From: Powellomyces hirtus
Lineage: Eukaryota; Chytridiomycota; Chytridiomycetes; Spizellomycetales; Powellomycetaceae
Reading direction: 5' to 3'
Length of the DNA stretch: 35,566 bases
Assembly: GCA_025526995.1 (NCBI GenBank)
Contig: JAHLKG010000042.1
Span: 1-35,566, forward strand
Under the pieces are notes generated by a model. The model did not search any database, was not told the DNA's origin, and saw only the letters and a list, made by a program, of their open reading frames with translations. Below, piece after piece: positions 1 to 10,579 of the stretch (position 1 is the first letter of the stretch; the number at the start of each line of letters is the position of its first letter). The translations under genes were made by a program, and so were the position numbers.

Positions 1-1676
1 AAGTTCATCTCGCAATTGTTGTGCTTCCGAAAGAAGGGAACTAAAACTCAGCATCAGAAAAGCTCGCGATACGTTTTGCTGCTATATCGGAATAATACCT
101 GTTCTGTTCCTGCAAAAGTCCGATCTTGCGCTCGAACACGCGGAAGTCATCCTCGTTTCGAGACGTTTTGAGCTAGAAAATACCCCGACCGTCAATATTA
201 ATATTGATTGCACATTGGTCGAAGGATGCAATCCAGACCTCACCTTTTCGTAATGGAGAGATTGGTTGAGATGCTGTACTATTGCTTCTAGCTCTCTCTG
301 CCGGTTTTCACCTCCTACGGACGTATCAGCCAGTAATCAATTGCCTTGGCTAAAGGAATGCATCGCGAAGGGGGAGGGGGATGTAGACTCGTACCCAAAC
401 TTTGCAGTTCGAGAAGTTGATGCTTAGCTTCGTGGCTTTCCTGGCGTGCTTTTGCCAGCTCGTTGCCAAGTCGCTCAAGCTGAATACTCTACTCTTAGCA
501 TTATGACATGTAGATATTTGTCCCTTGCTCACCACTCACTTCTGAACGGGCAGCACTCTCCATAAGTTTGTGCGACTCTTCAGCTGCTCGCAGTTTCTTT
601 CCGTAAACTTCAGAAAGATGCTGATCTGCTTGACCTGACTCTTGTGATTCAGCCACCTTCAACTCCAGCTGGGACAAGCGTTGCTGGAGTTCCGCGCGCG
701 CACAATTAGCTGAAGACAGCTCCTGTCTTAACCATGCGTTCTCCTGCAACATTTGGTCAAGTTGACACAAGGCTTCATTGTGACTCTTCTCCGAATCAGC
801 TGGGCCAGCGGGAGAGGACGACGCTCCTTGGTCAAGTGCTGGGGTAGAGCTAGAGCGGCTTCCGCTCCCTTCATCAATATGCGGCACCTGTAGCGAAGCG
901 CTCCTGTCATCTACAGCATTTGTCATCATTGTGGAGCTACTGTTCAAATTCACTTGTAGAGGAACATAGCCAGAGCGGCTTGATAGAGGTTCGGGGTCCA
1001 ATGGCTCAGAAGTAGCTGTATTGTGCGGTAGCGTGTCATCTCTGTGGAGATCTTTACTGTCGCCGGGCGTCCCTGGGTTGGTGTCAGACTGTTCGATATC
1101 ATTCTCCAAAGCGTCAAGAACATAACGGTGTTGTGCTATGGCCTCGTATCTTGTCGAGCGCACTCCTTCGCCTTCAATCTCGTCATCCAGACTTGAAAAA
1201 TGAAGAGATGGATCCTCAGCGTCTTCATGCTCGTCGTCCGTATCTCCACTTTGGATCCCACTCAACGTAAGATCGGTGATATTGACCGCGAAGTCCGCGC
1301 TTGACCGCCGCGAAGCCGGTGTCGAGGCCTGCAATACAGCGGCATCTGGCGGTTCGGTGTTGAGAGGGGTCTCGGCCGGCTTTCGTAAGTTCGCAACAGC
1401 GGTTGCGCCTGAGGTCCGTAAAAACTCAGAATTGGAGAAGCTTCGAGGCCCACTGCGACTTTCTGGCCGTCGGATGGACTCCGAGAAAGCCCTCGACAAA
1501 GATCCTCCACCGCTACTTGAAAATGTGCTTCTCGACGCACGACCCTTTCTGGACTCGAACAGAAAACTCTTCGATATCCTCAGTGTGTTCGTCTCCCTCA
1601 GGTGACCATTGTCAGTCTCCCGGCCTGAATCAACATTTTTGGAACCTTTGCCAAAAGGCGAGCGCTCCGTCAGCAT
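1..1676 (-). CDS. Coiled-coil protein, C-terminus beyond the left edge
   Basis: Five exons read leftward: 1676-540, 479-395, 314-244, 172-99 and 40-1 (cut by the edge). All junctions keep phase, with donors such as gtgagt and gtgagg and introns of 58-80 nt. The first 280 or so residues are low complexity, rich in Ser, Asp and Glu, and look disordered. From about residue 300 to the edge the protein is heptad-like coiled coil, with motifs such as ENAWLRQEL, QQRLSQLELKV, LEAIVQHLNQSL and LLSEAQQLRDEL. No catalytic motif, signal peptide or membrane segment is visible. I do not recognise the family. A scaffold, Golgi or centrosomal role would be a guess. It is divergent from the Q-rich gene at 1931, with about 250 bp between the starts. 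Gene and exon structure are well supported; function is unknown. Confidence 0.75.
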
Positions 1677-1930
1677 TCCCCCGACAGACGCCGTCTCCTG
1701 CCTTTCCTGTGTGTACAGTGCACGTATCCTGCGTTCAGCAGTTCAATTGCAGAGTAGGTGAGACTTTATTTTCTCACCGCGTGTGATGTCCGCGAACACT
1801 GTCCGAGACAACGCGCTGCCAGATGAGCGTAGGGGATTGGAACGAGGGGCCAACAGCCAAGCCACCTTCCAAACGTTTTCCCAACCTGCCAATCAGCACT
1901 TGAACAACAAACAACAAAGCGCACAGGAAC

Positions 1931-3309
1931 ATGAGTCACAGAAAGAATAACCCCCGCCATGGACAGCAAGCGTCGAAACGGGGGAATCCGCATGCTCATC
2001 GTCAGCAGCGCCAACCACAGGCAAGGCAAGACTATCAGCATCCTCAATCTCAGCAGCATGCAGGCCACTTGCCACCACCAGCTCCATACCAGCAACAGCA
2101 GCCGCAACAACCCTTTCTACAGCAGCAAGTGCAGCAGCCTCCAATGCCACACCCTCAGGCGTATGCTATGAATCATATGCATTCTCAGCCTCTCCCATAT
2201 AGCGCACCTTTATCGCAGCCAGCTCCAGATTTGGCGCAGGGATTGAATGCGCAGTATATCGATATGATCAAGGAAACTTTGGCCACCGGGCAAGCGAGCG
2301 ATGAGGAACGCGCACAGATTTATGAGATATTGATGAAGCTCGGGGCTACCCAAGCCCAGACCCAAACTCCTCCTGGTAACCAAGTGCCCCAAAGCATGAA
2401 TGAATCAGAACCGTTGCACCACTTCCAACCGCAACATCAGCAGCTTCCTGTTGTGGATATCCAGCAGGGGTGGCCATCACAGCTGCAGTCTCAAATCCAG
2501 TCGAACTTTAATCAGCAGGTCTTTGAGCCAATGGCTGTACCAAGTAGGGTACATACGGAATCAAACGCACCTCCACCCACGTTTCGATTAAGCCATGATC
2601 CAAGGTAAGTTTGGGCTGAAGAGGGCGTCAAGAGGATGAGGAGAGTCCAACCATCTATAACGTTCGTCAGATTAAATGGCTCAGGCGATCATGCGATGAG
2701 TCAATCGAACAACCCTCAACAAAAACTGTCACAGAAGAATTTTCCTGAGCCAGTCCTTCCTCAATCTCAACCCTCGCGGAAGCGATCACGATCTCCACCG
2801 GACGCTTCCACGGCAGCACCAATGACAGTGAAGAAGCCAATGGACATCTCAGCATCTGCACTATCACATGACGGAAAAGCGGGAGGGAAGGCAACTATGG
2901 GCAGGCGAACGACCGAGGTAAACACTTGCAGATTTCTTTCTGAGCAGCTGCTCTTGCCCCGATAGCCACTGACCGACCTCTTCCTCTTGCTAACTTCCTA
3001 ACCTCCCCCACTTTTATGTCATCTTCTGAACCTTTCTATTCTTTCTAATCCTCCCTGCACTAACTTACTTCTCTTCCCCGGTCTACCTTTGCTTGTCTGT
3101 TCGTGGTGTCCCCACTCGTTACTAACTCGTCATGCCGATTGTTACTCCCATTATGTTGTCCTACTGCCTATCAGGTTGGGCGCAAACTCTCGCCCAAAGA
3201 GATCGAAAACGCCATCCAGGAAGCCACAGCGTCAACTACTAGGAAATGGATTGCCTTCCCCAACGCGCGCTTTGGAAATTACATCATTCAATCCGTCGAG
3301 ATTGATTAA
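1931..3309 (+). CDS. Gln/Pro-rich protein, unrecognised family
   Basis: Three exons, 1931-2604, 2671-2917 and 3175-3309, give 351 residues with consistent phases. The introns are 66 nt and 257 nt; the second is long for this window and is pyrimidine-rich. The N-terminal two thirds is dominated by Gln, Pro, His and Met, including a QQQQPQQPFLQQQ stretch, and is probably disordered. A short ordered-looking segment (LNAQYIDMIKETLATGQ) lies near residue 105. The middle carries a basic patch (PSRKRSRSPP) that could be a nuclear localisation signal. The last 44 residues, coded by exon 3, look compact (LSPKEIENAIQEA, then RKWIAFPNARFGNYIIQ) and are the likely conserved part. The composition suggests a nuclear or RNA-associated regulator, which is inference only. 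No family was recognised. Confidence 0.7.
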
Positions 3310-3822
3310 CCGCCTATGGATGGCCTTACTATGCACACGCGGTATGATGTGCGGCCTATCCTAGAGGAGACGGGCAATGCACGCGCGGCCAAAAAAACAA
3401 AAAAAAACACAGGGGCTGTTGCAGCCGACTAGGAATGCCGCTGGATGGGGCTTAGCTTGAGGAGAACAAGGGACTGGTGCAGCAAGCTTCAATTTGAGTG
3501 GTCCTCATTATTCTAAACTAGCATCCCTAATGGCGGCTCCGACCACCGTCTCAAAAGAAGGAGGAGATCATTAATGCGTGTCCACCGCTTCACCAGCCCC
3601 GGGACAGTCTCTGAATAGAGTTCTGGGACTTTAGCTGAACAAGGCGCAGCAGATTATGTCAGCGTAACTCCGCTTACGGTTATCGGGAAAAGGAGGCAGA
3701 AACCACCTAGTTTTATGACGGGTCAACCGTGGCTTGAAACCCTTGATCACGACTGTGTTATACGATGACAATTCGGCAGATCCCATTTTTTGCGTACGAA
3801 AGCTTGCTAGTGGTAGTTGATC
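3310..3822 (+). other. Intergenic spacer between two + strand genes
   Basis: About 510 bp between the stop of the Q-rich gene and the start of the long coiled-coil gene. It contains A-rich runs near 3390-3410. I see no coding pattern on either strand, no tRNA-like structure and no repeat. It presumably holds the 3' end of one gene and the promoter of the next. Confidence 0.5.
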
Positions 3823-6741
3823 ATGGCGGCTGCAGTGACGAGTTGGACGGGACCATCGATACTTTGCAATGATTCCAGAGACTCGGACGATAGCTCGTAC
3901 CAGGATATTGAGTCCCGTCCAAGTCGTGGCCAGCTCGCACTTCATTCAGCGCTTCCACCAATTTCCCATAAACAGCCATTATGTTCATCATCCGCTCAAG
4001 ATCCGGGAATGGTTCCCATGGAGGGCCAAGAACATCTGTTGCAACATTCCTCTGTTGTCTTGTCCCTCCGTGCCTGCACTCAGTGCCAAGAGGCGCTCGT
4101 TGGTGCTTTTGACCATTGCTTGGGGAAAGCCAACGAACGCCCTATCATGGAGTCTGTGAATCAAATAGATGAAGTTGACGATGGCCGTCGCCTTACCGAC
4201 CCACCGTACTTCAGGATCATAGAAGATCCGACAAAGCCCAAAAACACTGTATATACTGACGTGTCGCAAAAAGTGGAGCGGGAACGCTGGGCGTTCAACG
4301 AATCTCGGAAAGCCGCAAAGAATGAGCAGCCTGGAAACTACCGAACAGCTCCATCGCTCGGAGTCGGTTTTGGTCGAGTGACAGGGATTCAGTCGGGACA
4401 TCTCTTCTCTGGCGCAGTGTACAAGCGAACGTTGGATGCTAAGGATAAGGAGATACAAATGCTTCGCGAACAGCTGTACGAGAGAATCATTGCAGAGAAG
4501 AATGAACAAGGAGATGTTCAGAAGTTGAGGGGTGCTTTGAAAAAGGCAGTCAACTACTATGTGTACGCGGAAGAATGGCAAGCAGCAGAAAGTGCGCGGC
4601 TACAAAGGGATGTACGGTATCTCAAAGCAGAGCTCTCGTCCTTGATGGCATTTCTGATACATTCTGAAGAGGAGAAGCGGAAGGTATGGCCAGATATCTG
4701 GGAATCATGAATCGGCCGAGATTTTTCTGACTGGGCATGACCGAACTTCTCTTCCTCGTAGCTCTCGGGTGAGATTGAAGACCTGCAAGGGGTCATCGTC
4801 GGCAAAGACCAGCTGGTCCTTGAAAAGGAAAAGGTCGTAATGGACATGAAGAGCAAACTCCACAGTTCTTTCAAAGAGTTTCTCAGCATGAACAAAACGA
4901 TGGCAGTCCTTCAGGTCGAAGCGGCAAAGGGGTCTGAAGTCACGCAAGGACGGAACGAAATTCTACAACGGAATCTGGACAAGTTAGCTCGAGACTACGA
5001 AGCGACCACGAGGCAGTTGACGGCGACTCAAGATCGGCTTCGTGAGCTGGAGTTTGAGTTGGAGGAACTGGTCAGTCAATTCAATTTGACGGGCGAGGGC
5101 AAGCGGGCATCGGAGGAGCACGCCAAGAAGCTCGCGGCAGAGTTGGATAGAACGGTGGCCGAACTGCAACAGTGTCAGCAGATGTATCAGACGACAGATG
5201 GAAAACGTGGACAATTAGAGTTGGAACTCCAGGAGATGCAGCGCCTTCATACAGACACCAAGTACGATCTCAATCTTCATATCGCTCAGACCACCAAGGA
5301 ACTACAAACAGTGACTGACCAGAGGACAGAGTTGGAGGCCACCGTAAAGACGATCAGGGCCGAAAACGAGAAGCTGACGTATTCCCTAAAGGGTGTCACG
5401 CGGGCCAAAGATCAACTGGAGTCGGCTTTCCGGGTATCGACTCAGAAGTACGAGAAAGAGATACAAACTCGGGACACCAAGATCCACGAGCTCGGGAATC
5501 TGCGCGATGAAGATGCCAAAGGTCTCAAGAAGGTTCTGGAGCAGAAAGAGCAGCTCATGTTCCAAGTCACCGATCTTCAGAATGCCTTGAATCGGGAGAC
5601 CGCCAGTTTGAATATGGCCAATTTCGAGATGGCACAACTGAAGCGGCAAATGGAAGAAAAGTGCTCGCTTCTGGAAGATCAAGTGGAGAAACTGACCGCT
5701 GCTAGGGCGACGCTTGCTGCAGACAAACGACAAATCACAGAACGGTACAAACAGACCCGACTGGAGCTGCAGGAGAGAGAGCACGAGCTGGAACACATCA
5801 AAACCGAGTTTGCTCGGCAGAAGGATCGTGCAGTGCTAACAGAGAGCGAATTGCGAAGCGAACTCGTGGAAATCAAGGACTCTTACGCAAAGTTGAAGGA
5901 AAACTTTGCATCGTTTGAGGCTGATCTTGCGTTGGCAAACACGAGCCAAGCTGATACCGAAGCAAGAGCGAACAAGTTGGAAGTGCTGCACGCAGAACTT
6001 GTTGTCCGAGAGAAGGAGGCTTTGGCCAGTCTAGCGATGACTCAGGCGCAAAACGCACGATTAACCGCCGAACTCGCAGTAGCTGTGACTGAGAAAGCCG
6101 ACGTGAAGACTCATCTAGAATCGGTCGTCACCAAAGTTGACGAGCTGTCGCGGACGATGGCCAACATGGAAAGTGAATACAGCTCCACCGTCAAAGAAAA
6201 GGACCGGCAGATCACGAAGCTCAGCAAGGAATCTTACGAGGCGCGGGAAGATGCGTCACGGCTGGATAAACTATCAAAGAAGCTGAAGAAGCTGGTTGAT
6301 AAGCTGGATGGGGAATTGCATACGACAAAGTCACAGCTGACTTCCGAAACTGGGCAACGCGAATTCCTAGAGGGTACACTGTACGACATCCGTCAATCGC
6401 TCCACTCGGAACGACAGATTCGGTTGGAATTCGAGCGCATGCACGCTAGACTGGACCGAAAGGAAACGGAGAGGGAGGCAGAACGTCTGGCAGCGCTGAG
6501 AAGACGTGACCGCCTTCTAAACGAAGTCGCCCTGGGTCTCAACATGGAGCATTCTAGACTGAACCTAATCTCGACCATGCTTCCGAAAGACTCTGATCAA
6601 GGTCTGATGGATGCGCCAGAAATCAAAGACTTCAAGCCGGCAGATCTGCCTGGCCTCGCAGCTCAACGCGCGCACACGCCAAGTGGGCCTGGGTTCAAGC
6701 TTGTCATCAGAAAGCCTGGGACTGAACATTCCGAAAAATAG
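3823..6741 (+). CDS. Long coiled-coil protein (946 aa)
   Basis: Two exons, 3823-4683 and 4762-6741, are joined in phase 0 across a 78-nt intron. The ATG at 3823 is the first Met in frame (MAAAVTSW). Residues 1-140 are mixed and non-helical. Residues 140-215 look like a distinct conserved block (PPYFRIIEDP, then GVGFGRVTGIQSGHLFSG). From about residue 220 to 880 the chain is almost unbroken heptad coiled coil rich in Glu, Lys, Gln and Leu, with no glycine-rich hinge and no motor or ATPase motif. The tail is short and basic (GFKLVIRKPGTEHSEK). This is the architecture of a structural rod such as a centrosomal, flagellar rootlet, tether or SMC-like scaffold protein. Because the genome keeps ciliary genes, a basal-body or axonemal role is plausible, but I could not assign a family. 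Confidence 0.85.
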
Positions 6742-6802
6742 ATGATTTCGAATATCATTCATGTAAATATACGCCGTCATCTGTCATGCGGTATTTCAGA
6801 TT

Positions 6803-7645
6803 CTATGAGAGCCGCAGAAGTCCTAGGGCAGCCTTTATGATTCCATCATCAAGTTCCTTCCATTTCGATGCAAGTGGAATCGGAATGGTCTCAAACGTGC
6901 CGGCGATGGCCAAAAGCGCCGTTGTCATGAGGATGCCGGACGTGTACATCAATTTGGTCCAGGTGCCTGGCTTCACGCTCTTCCTCGACATGCGCAACAT
7001 GCGGACAGACTGCTGAATCCCGTACGCCGTATGATATATGCCTGCTGTACCAAACACAGCATAGTACGGGAAAAACAAGAACCGAAGATTTCCGTTCAAG
7101 GTCGTGGTAATCCAGGTCAGATCAACGATAGACGGGTCGTCGAACACTAGAAGTAGTATGAGCTCGTGAAGATCAAATGCATGTATGCTTACGACCAAAC
7201 ATCGGTTCTTCCCCACATACCGTTTATGGGTGTCAGTCTGGTTGCAATAAGATGCCCTCCAATGAACGCTGTGAGAACGTATCCTGTATACCGGTGCCAA
7301 CGCAGCTCCTTCACTGCCACGGATTGCGTGGGATAAGCAGATGCTTGAGAGGGAGCGGCTTCCTCCTTTCGCCGGCTTTCATTTTTCACGGTTCGAGCAT
7401 TCTTTTGTCGTCGCAGTCTTATCAGAATTCGTGCAACACTAGACCCAATGTGCCCGCAAAGAGCCACTCCAATCACCAACGGTTCAAGGATGGGGTTCTG
7501 GTAGACTTGCGGTAAAGGTGAGAAAAGGTTGACAAGGTAGGAATTGGCAATAGGGGGGGGGGGGGGGGGGGGGGGGGGTTTTTTTTTTGTTTTGGTTTTT
7601 TTTTTTTGTTTTTTTTTTTTTTTTTTTTTTTTGTTTTTTTGTTTT

Positions 7646-7725
<80 letters not shown>

Positions 7726-7976
7726 TTTTTTTTTTTTTTTGTTTTTTTTTGTTTTTTTGTTCTGTTTTGGTGGGTTTTGGGTGTTTTTTTTTTTTTTCCC
7801 TCCCCCTCTCTGGACGTGTATAAGAGCAAGCGTCAGCCAGGCAAACTGAGGTTGCCAACAAGTGACCGGAACAAGTGAAGGACGCTGAAGGACGAGAAGA
7901 GGAGACCAGACCGTCTGCTGGATGACCGCTAGGATTCTGTCCACCTTTCCGGCGTCCATGCGTGTAGATCTTACCA
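6803..7976 (-). CDS. MCP1-like (DUF1691) mitochondrial membrane protein, interrupted by a suspect tract
   Basis: The C-terminal half is clear. Exon 7146-6803 is joined across a 74-nt intron (donor gtatgtgg at 7220) to an exon ending at 7221. The translation includes VYQNPILEPLVIG, then LRWHRYTGYVLTAFIGGH, then FFPYYAVFGTAGIYHTAYG and a last hydrophobic segment. This pattern matches the MCP1/DUF1691 family of multi-pass mitochondrial membrane proteins linked to lipid homeostasis. On the far side of the homopolymer tract (7553-7797), positions 7930-7835 read SGLLFSSFSVLHLFRSLVGN, which fits the N-terminal part of the same domain. A 46-nt intron may end at the ctag near 7930. The tract falls inside the domain, so the gene is either broken there or misassembled. 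The true start upstream was not resolved and may lie as far as 8.15 kb. Confidence 0.65.
7553..7826. repeat. G-run, long T-rich run and adapter-like end inside the MCP1-like gene
   Basis: A run of 26 G (7553-7578) is followed by about 220 bases of nearly pure T with scattered G (7579-7797), then a C/T stretch. Immediately after, 7816-7826 is gtgtataagag, which equals the core of the Tn5/Nextera mosaic-end adapter; extending to 7813-7826 there is one mismatch. No other place in the window looks like this. It does not behave as coding sequence, since it would encode poly-Lys or poly-Phe. It is best read as low-quality read tails joined during assembly, although a natural low-complexity intron cannot be excluded. 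Confidence 0.7.
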
Positions 7977-8159
7977 AAGTTCTGACGGTGTCAAAAAGAC
8001 GCGGATGGCTTTTCCGGAGCGTGCCTCAGCCTCTGAAGGTCCCTGGCCGACCTGAAGCCACACGAGGCAACAACCACACGCTACCTAAAACGTCATTTGC
8101 TGGCACAATCAGTCATGCCTCACCTCCTGACGTTTCCTCTCATAGTTGATTGCATTCTA

Positions 8160-9168
8160 ATAGATTATCTTAAACTTCTCGAAGACATGAATCGCTGGCT
8201 ACAGGCCACTCGTGCTTATTAACAGATCGTTCAAGTTCGCGGTCTACCGACGACGTCAGAATCTCATGCAACAGTGTTTTGCTCCAGGGCATACCACTAC
8301 AACTTTCCGAATGAAGGAATCATTTATCTCATCTGTGGACTATGTGCCAGGGGCTGTGGATTCGAGGCGCATTGACGTCCGTTGTGTTAATTTCATTCTC
8401 CAGCACCGTCAGGAAATAATAGTCTGACGCATTACTTGAAAGCACCAGCAAATTTCGAGGGCGGCGGGGAGATTTATGCTGCTCGAAAGGAAACGGACAG
8501 CTGGCGGCGTCCAGTTCTTTGGAAACATAACCTCATTGCCGTTCCATGGGGAATGGTCTCACGGGGTATTCAGGCAGGGCATGTTCAGGCCGCCACTTGA
8601 CTCTGTATACTCATGATATTGCATATCCCCAGCGCGTCAACCATATCGGAATCGAGGCATCCCGCTGCGGGACGGAGTCCTCCCGCGATAACGAAGCATG
8701 ACTAGGGTTCCTCACTTGGCGTAATCATGTATATATACCGATTGACTCAACTTCTTTGCAAGTATATCCGATCCGAACCCCGTCTCTATCGGATTCCCCT
8801 CAACGTCTTTTGTGATGAGAAGTTATCCTGTGTGTTGAAAAATCATTTGGCGGACGAATCTGATCAGTGGACTTCAAATTGTAGTGAACGCGTGGCATAC
8901 GCGCTATACCAGATTTCATGGTGACATGTTCCTCTGTTGATTCCGACATCCCACAATCCCCGGCAGAAATGATTGATCACCTCAGAGTCAGCTATCCACC
9001 TCAATCAATATGTAGAGATATCTATCTGTGTGCGAATATGCCGTGAATATGCACAGTGTATCCGGTCATGCCTAGCATGTCAAAAACTTGGCGTGAAATT
9101 CGAGTCGCGCAGGTGCATACCGCGATGATTTGTGCGATTTCTCTACCACCCAAATACATCTGACAGGA
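8160..9168. other. About 1 kb without a clear gene
   Basis: No long or spliced reading frame was convincing here on either strand. A short inverted repeat (tcccgctgcggga, near 8669) and a TATA-like palindrome (tatata near 8730) are visible. The region probably holds the upstream part of the MCP1-like gene on the minus strand and the promoter of the gene at 9169. I found no tRNA or snRNA signature. Confidence 0.4.
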
Positions 9169-10139
9169 ATGCTCGCGGGAGATTCCCTCGACCGAGAGTT
9201 TAGCGTAGAATTCGGGTCCTTTGAAGACAATGTCCCAACGTACCAGCAGTTGAAAGGCAAAATCCACACGAAAGTGCTCTCGGTTGCACCTCCCAAGATC
9301 TAACGCTGTGACTACCCACAGATGCTCTTGAGAAGAAGACAAGACTCTTGACAAAAGCCACAGCGCGATCAGCACAACTGCTCGAAACCGTCAACTCGCA
9401 GCAGCTCTTTCTTCAGACGTTGGCATCTCAGCTCAACATAGTGCAAGGCAAGCAGCGGCGACGAAATGCCGCTTCGACTGAATTAGGAGCTGAGAAGGAA
9501 AAGAACTCGGCGCTGATCCGCGCGCTTCAGGTATACCAGAATCAGCTGAATGAACGGGAGCAGGAGATGGAGGCTTTGCAAGGAGAAGTTGACCGGCTCA
9601 GATTGGAAAACCAAAGTTTGAAAAACGCAGCTGTGGGTGTTATAGGGGAACTCCACACTCAGGTTCTTGCACCGAACGCTGGCATCGATGACACGGAAAT
9701 GGAGCATATGCGGAAAGAACCTGCAACTTTCGACAAGCAGAAAGAACAATTGGCAGCAGATCGCGGTCTTCTCCAAAATATGCAACAATCACGAAGCGTA
9801 ACCGCAAAGGGAGGGCAGGGCACCACTCCAAAAGAGAAGAGGAGCCTGCCCTCCAAAAAGCAGAATCCTGGAAAACTCGCCAAACCAGCTCCATCTTCAC
9901 TCCGAAATCCAATATCGCGACGTCCCCTTCCGTTGATGAAATCTCCAAATTTACCAAAATCGAAGCCCCCGCCTCCAACAAAGCATCCTTGCGGGCTTAA
10001 CCAGGACAGCCTGGTCTTGGAACAGGCATCTGAGCATCCCACATTCATCAAAAACGAAGCTATCCGCTTCACGTCGGAACTCAACACTTTCGGTCAGCAC
10101 ATTTTCAAGCTTGAGCAGGCATTTGATGATCTGTTGTAA
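9169..10139 (+). CDS. Coiled-coil protein with basic Pro/Lys-rich tail
   Basis: The last exon runs from about 9322-9337 to the TAA at 10137-10139 and reads KKTRLLTKATARSAQLLETV onward. An upstream exon starting at ATG 9169 (MLAGDSLDREFSVEFGSFED) is open to about 9273-9282. A 45-60-nt intron with acceptor cag or gag near 9321-9336 would join them, but the exact junction is ambiguous. Residues of roughly 40-150 form a coiled coil (ELGAEKEKNSALIRALQVY; EMEALQGEVDRLRLENQSLK). A basic low-complexity region follows, rich in Lys, Pro and Ser (LPLMKSPNLPKSKPPPPTK). A short helical C-terminus ends the protein (GQHIFKLEQAFDDLL). No family was recognised. A cytoskeletal or chromosome-associated role is possible but unproven. 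Confidence 0.6.
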
Positions 10140-10188
10140 GTCGGAATGCCCCATAAGGAGATCAATCAAAGGCTGCTAGAGCAGTAAA

Positions 10189-10550
10189 TCAGTACTTGTG
10201 ATAGCCAGTCTGGCCCGCGTGGATGACGCCGAACTCCACGATGTGGTTCAATACCATGATGGGTAACTTGCCCAGCGTCAAAGTTCTAAGGCAGAGAAAA
10301 TGGCAAGAATAGGAGCTCAGCATTTGTACAAAGCCTTCACGTTGCAGAAAAGTTATGGTGGATGTCCCTGAAAGCCATCGTAGAACAATATGCACAACAA
10401 ATATATATAAAATCAACCCAAGGCTCGCCAGGGTACCTTAGCTCCTCGTCACCGCAAAGCACGCGGCCAATGGTGGTGACAGGGCATACGTGAAGAATCA
10501 GCCTTTCTTGTCCTATAGCAAAACCTTGCCCACTCCTTGCCTTTCTTGTC
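10189..10550 (-). other. Possible small two-exon reading frame downstream of the MAPKK
   Basis: On the minus strand an open segment ends at a donor (gtaccc) at 10436. A 151-nt putative intron ends at ttag, and 10285-10189 follows in phase. The joined product reads RLILHVCPVTTIGRVLCGDE, then ELR, then TLTLGKLPIMVLNHIVEFGV and ends GQTGYHKY. The splice phase is coherent and the peptide is not low complexity. However, no start codon was found, the family is unknown, and the frame runs back into the duplicated 3' end of the MAPKK. It may be the 3' part of a small gene, a relic or chance. Confidence 0.22.
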
Positions 10551-10579
10551 CTATAGCAGAACCTTTGCCCACTCCTTCA
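10502..10579. repeat. Tandem duplication of the MAPKK 3' end (about 38 bp, two copies)
   Basis: The segments starting near 10502 and near 10540 are almost identical, each beginning gcctttcttgtcctatagca and ending cccactcctt. They differ by a substitution and a one-base length change. The right copy contains the real stop and last codons of the MAPKK on the minus strand. The left copy repeats them in the 3' flank, so the protein is unaffected. Confidence 0.85.

Noticed and set aside
7189..7220. Splice donor gtaagc at 7192 for the MCP1-like gene
   Set aside because: It does not restore frame with the last exon. The donor gtatgtgg at 7220 does, and removes residues that do not fit the family.
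7473..7977. Long minus-strand frames with poly-Lys and plus-strand frames with poly-Phe
   Set aside because: They are produced by the homopolymer tract itself and have no protein-like composition. Only the flanking MCP1-like segments are credible.
8660..8690. Hairpin as a possible tRNA or small RNA
   Set aside because: There is no cloverleaf, no B-box and no T-run terminator near the short inverted repeat.
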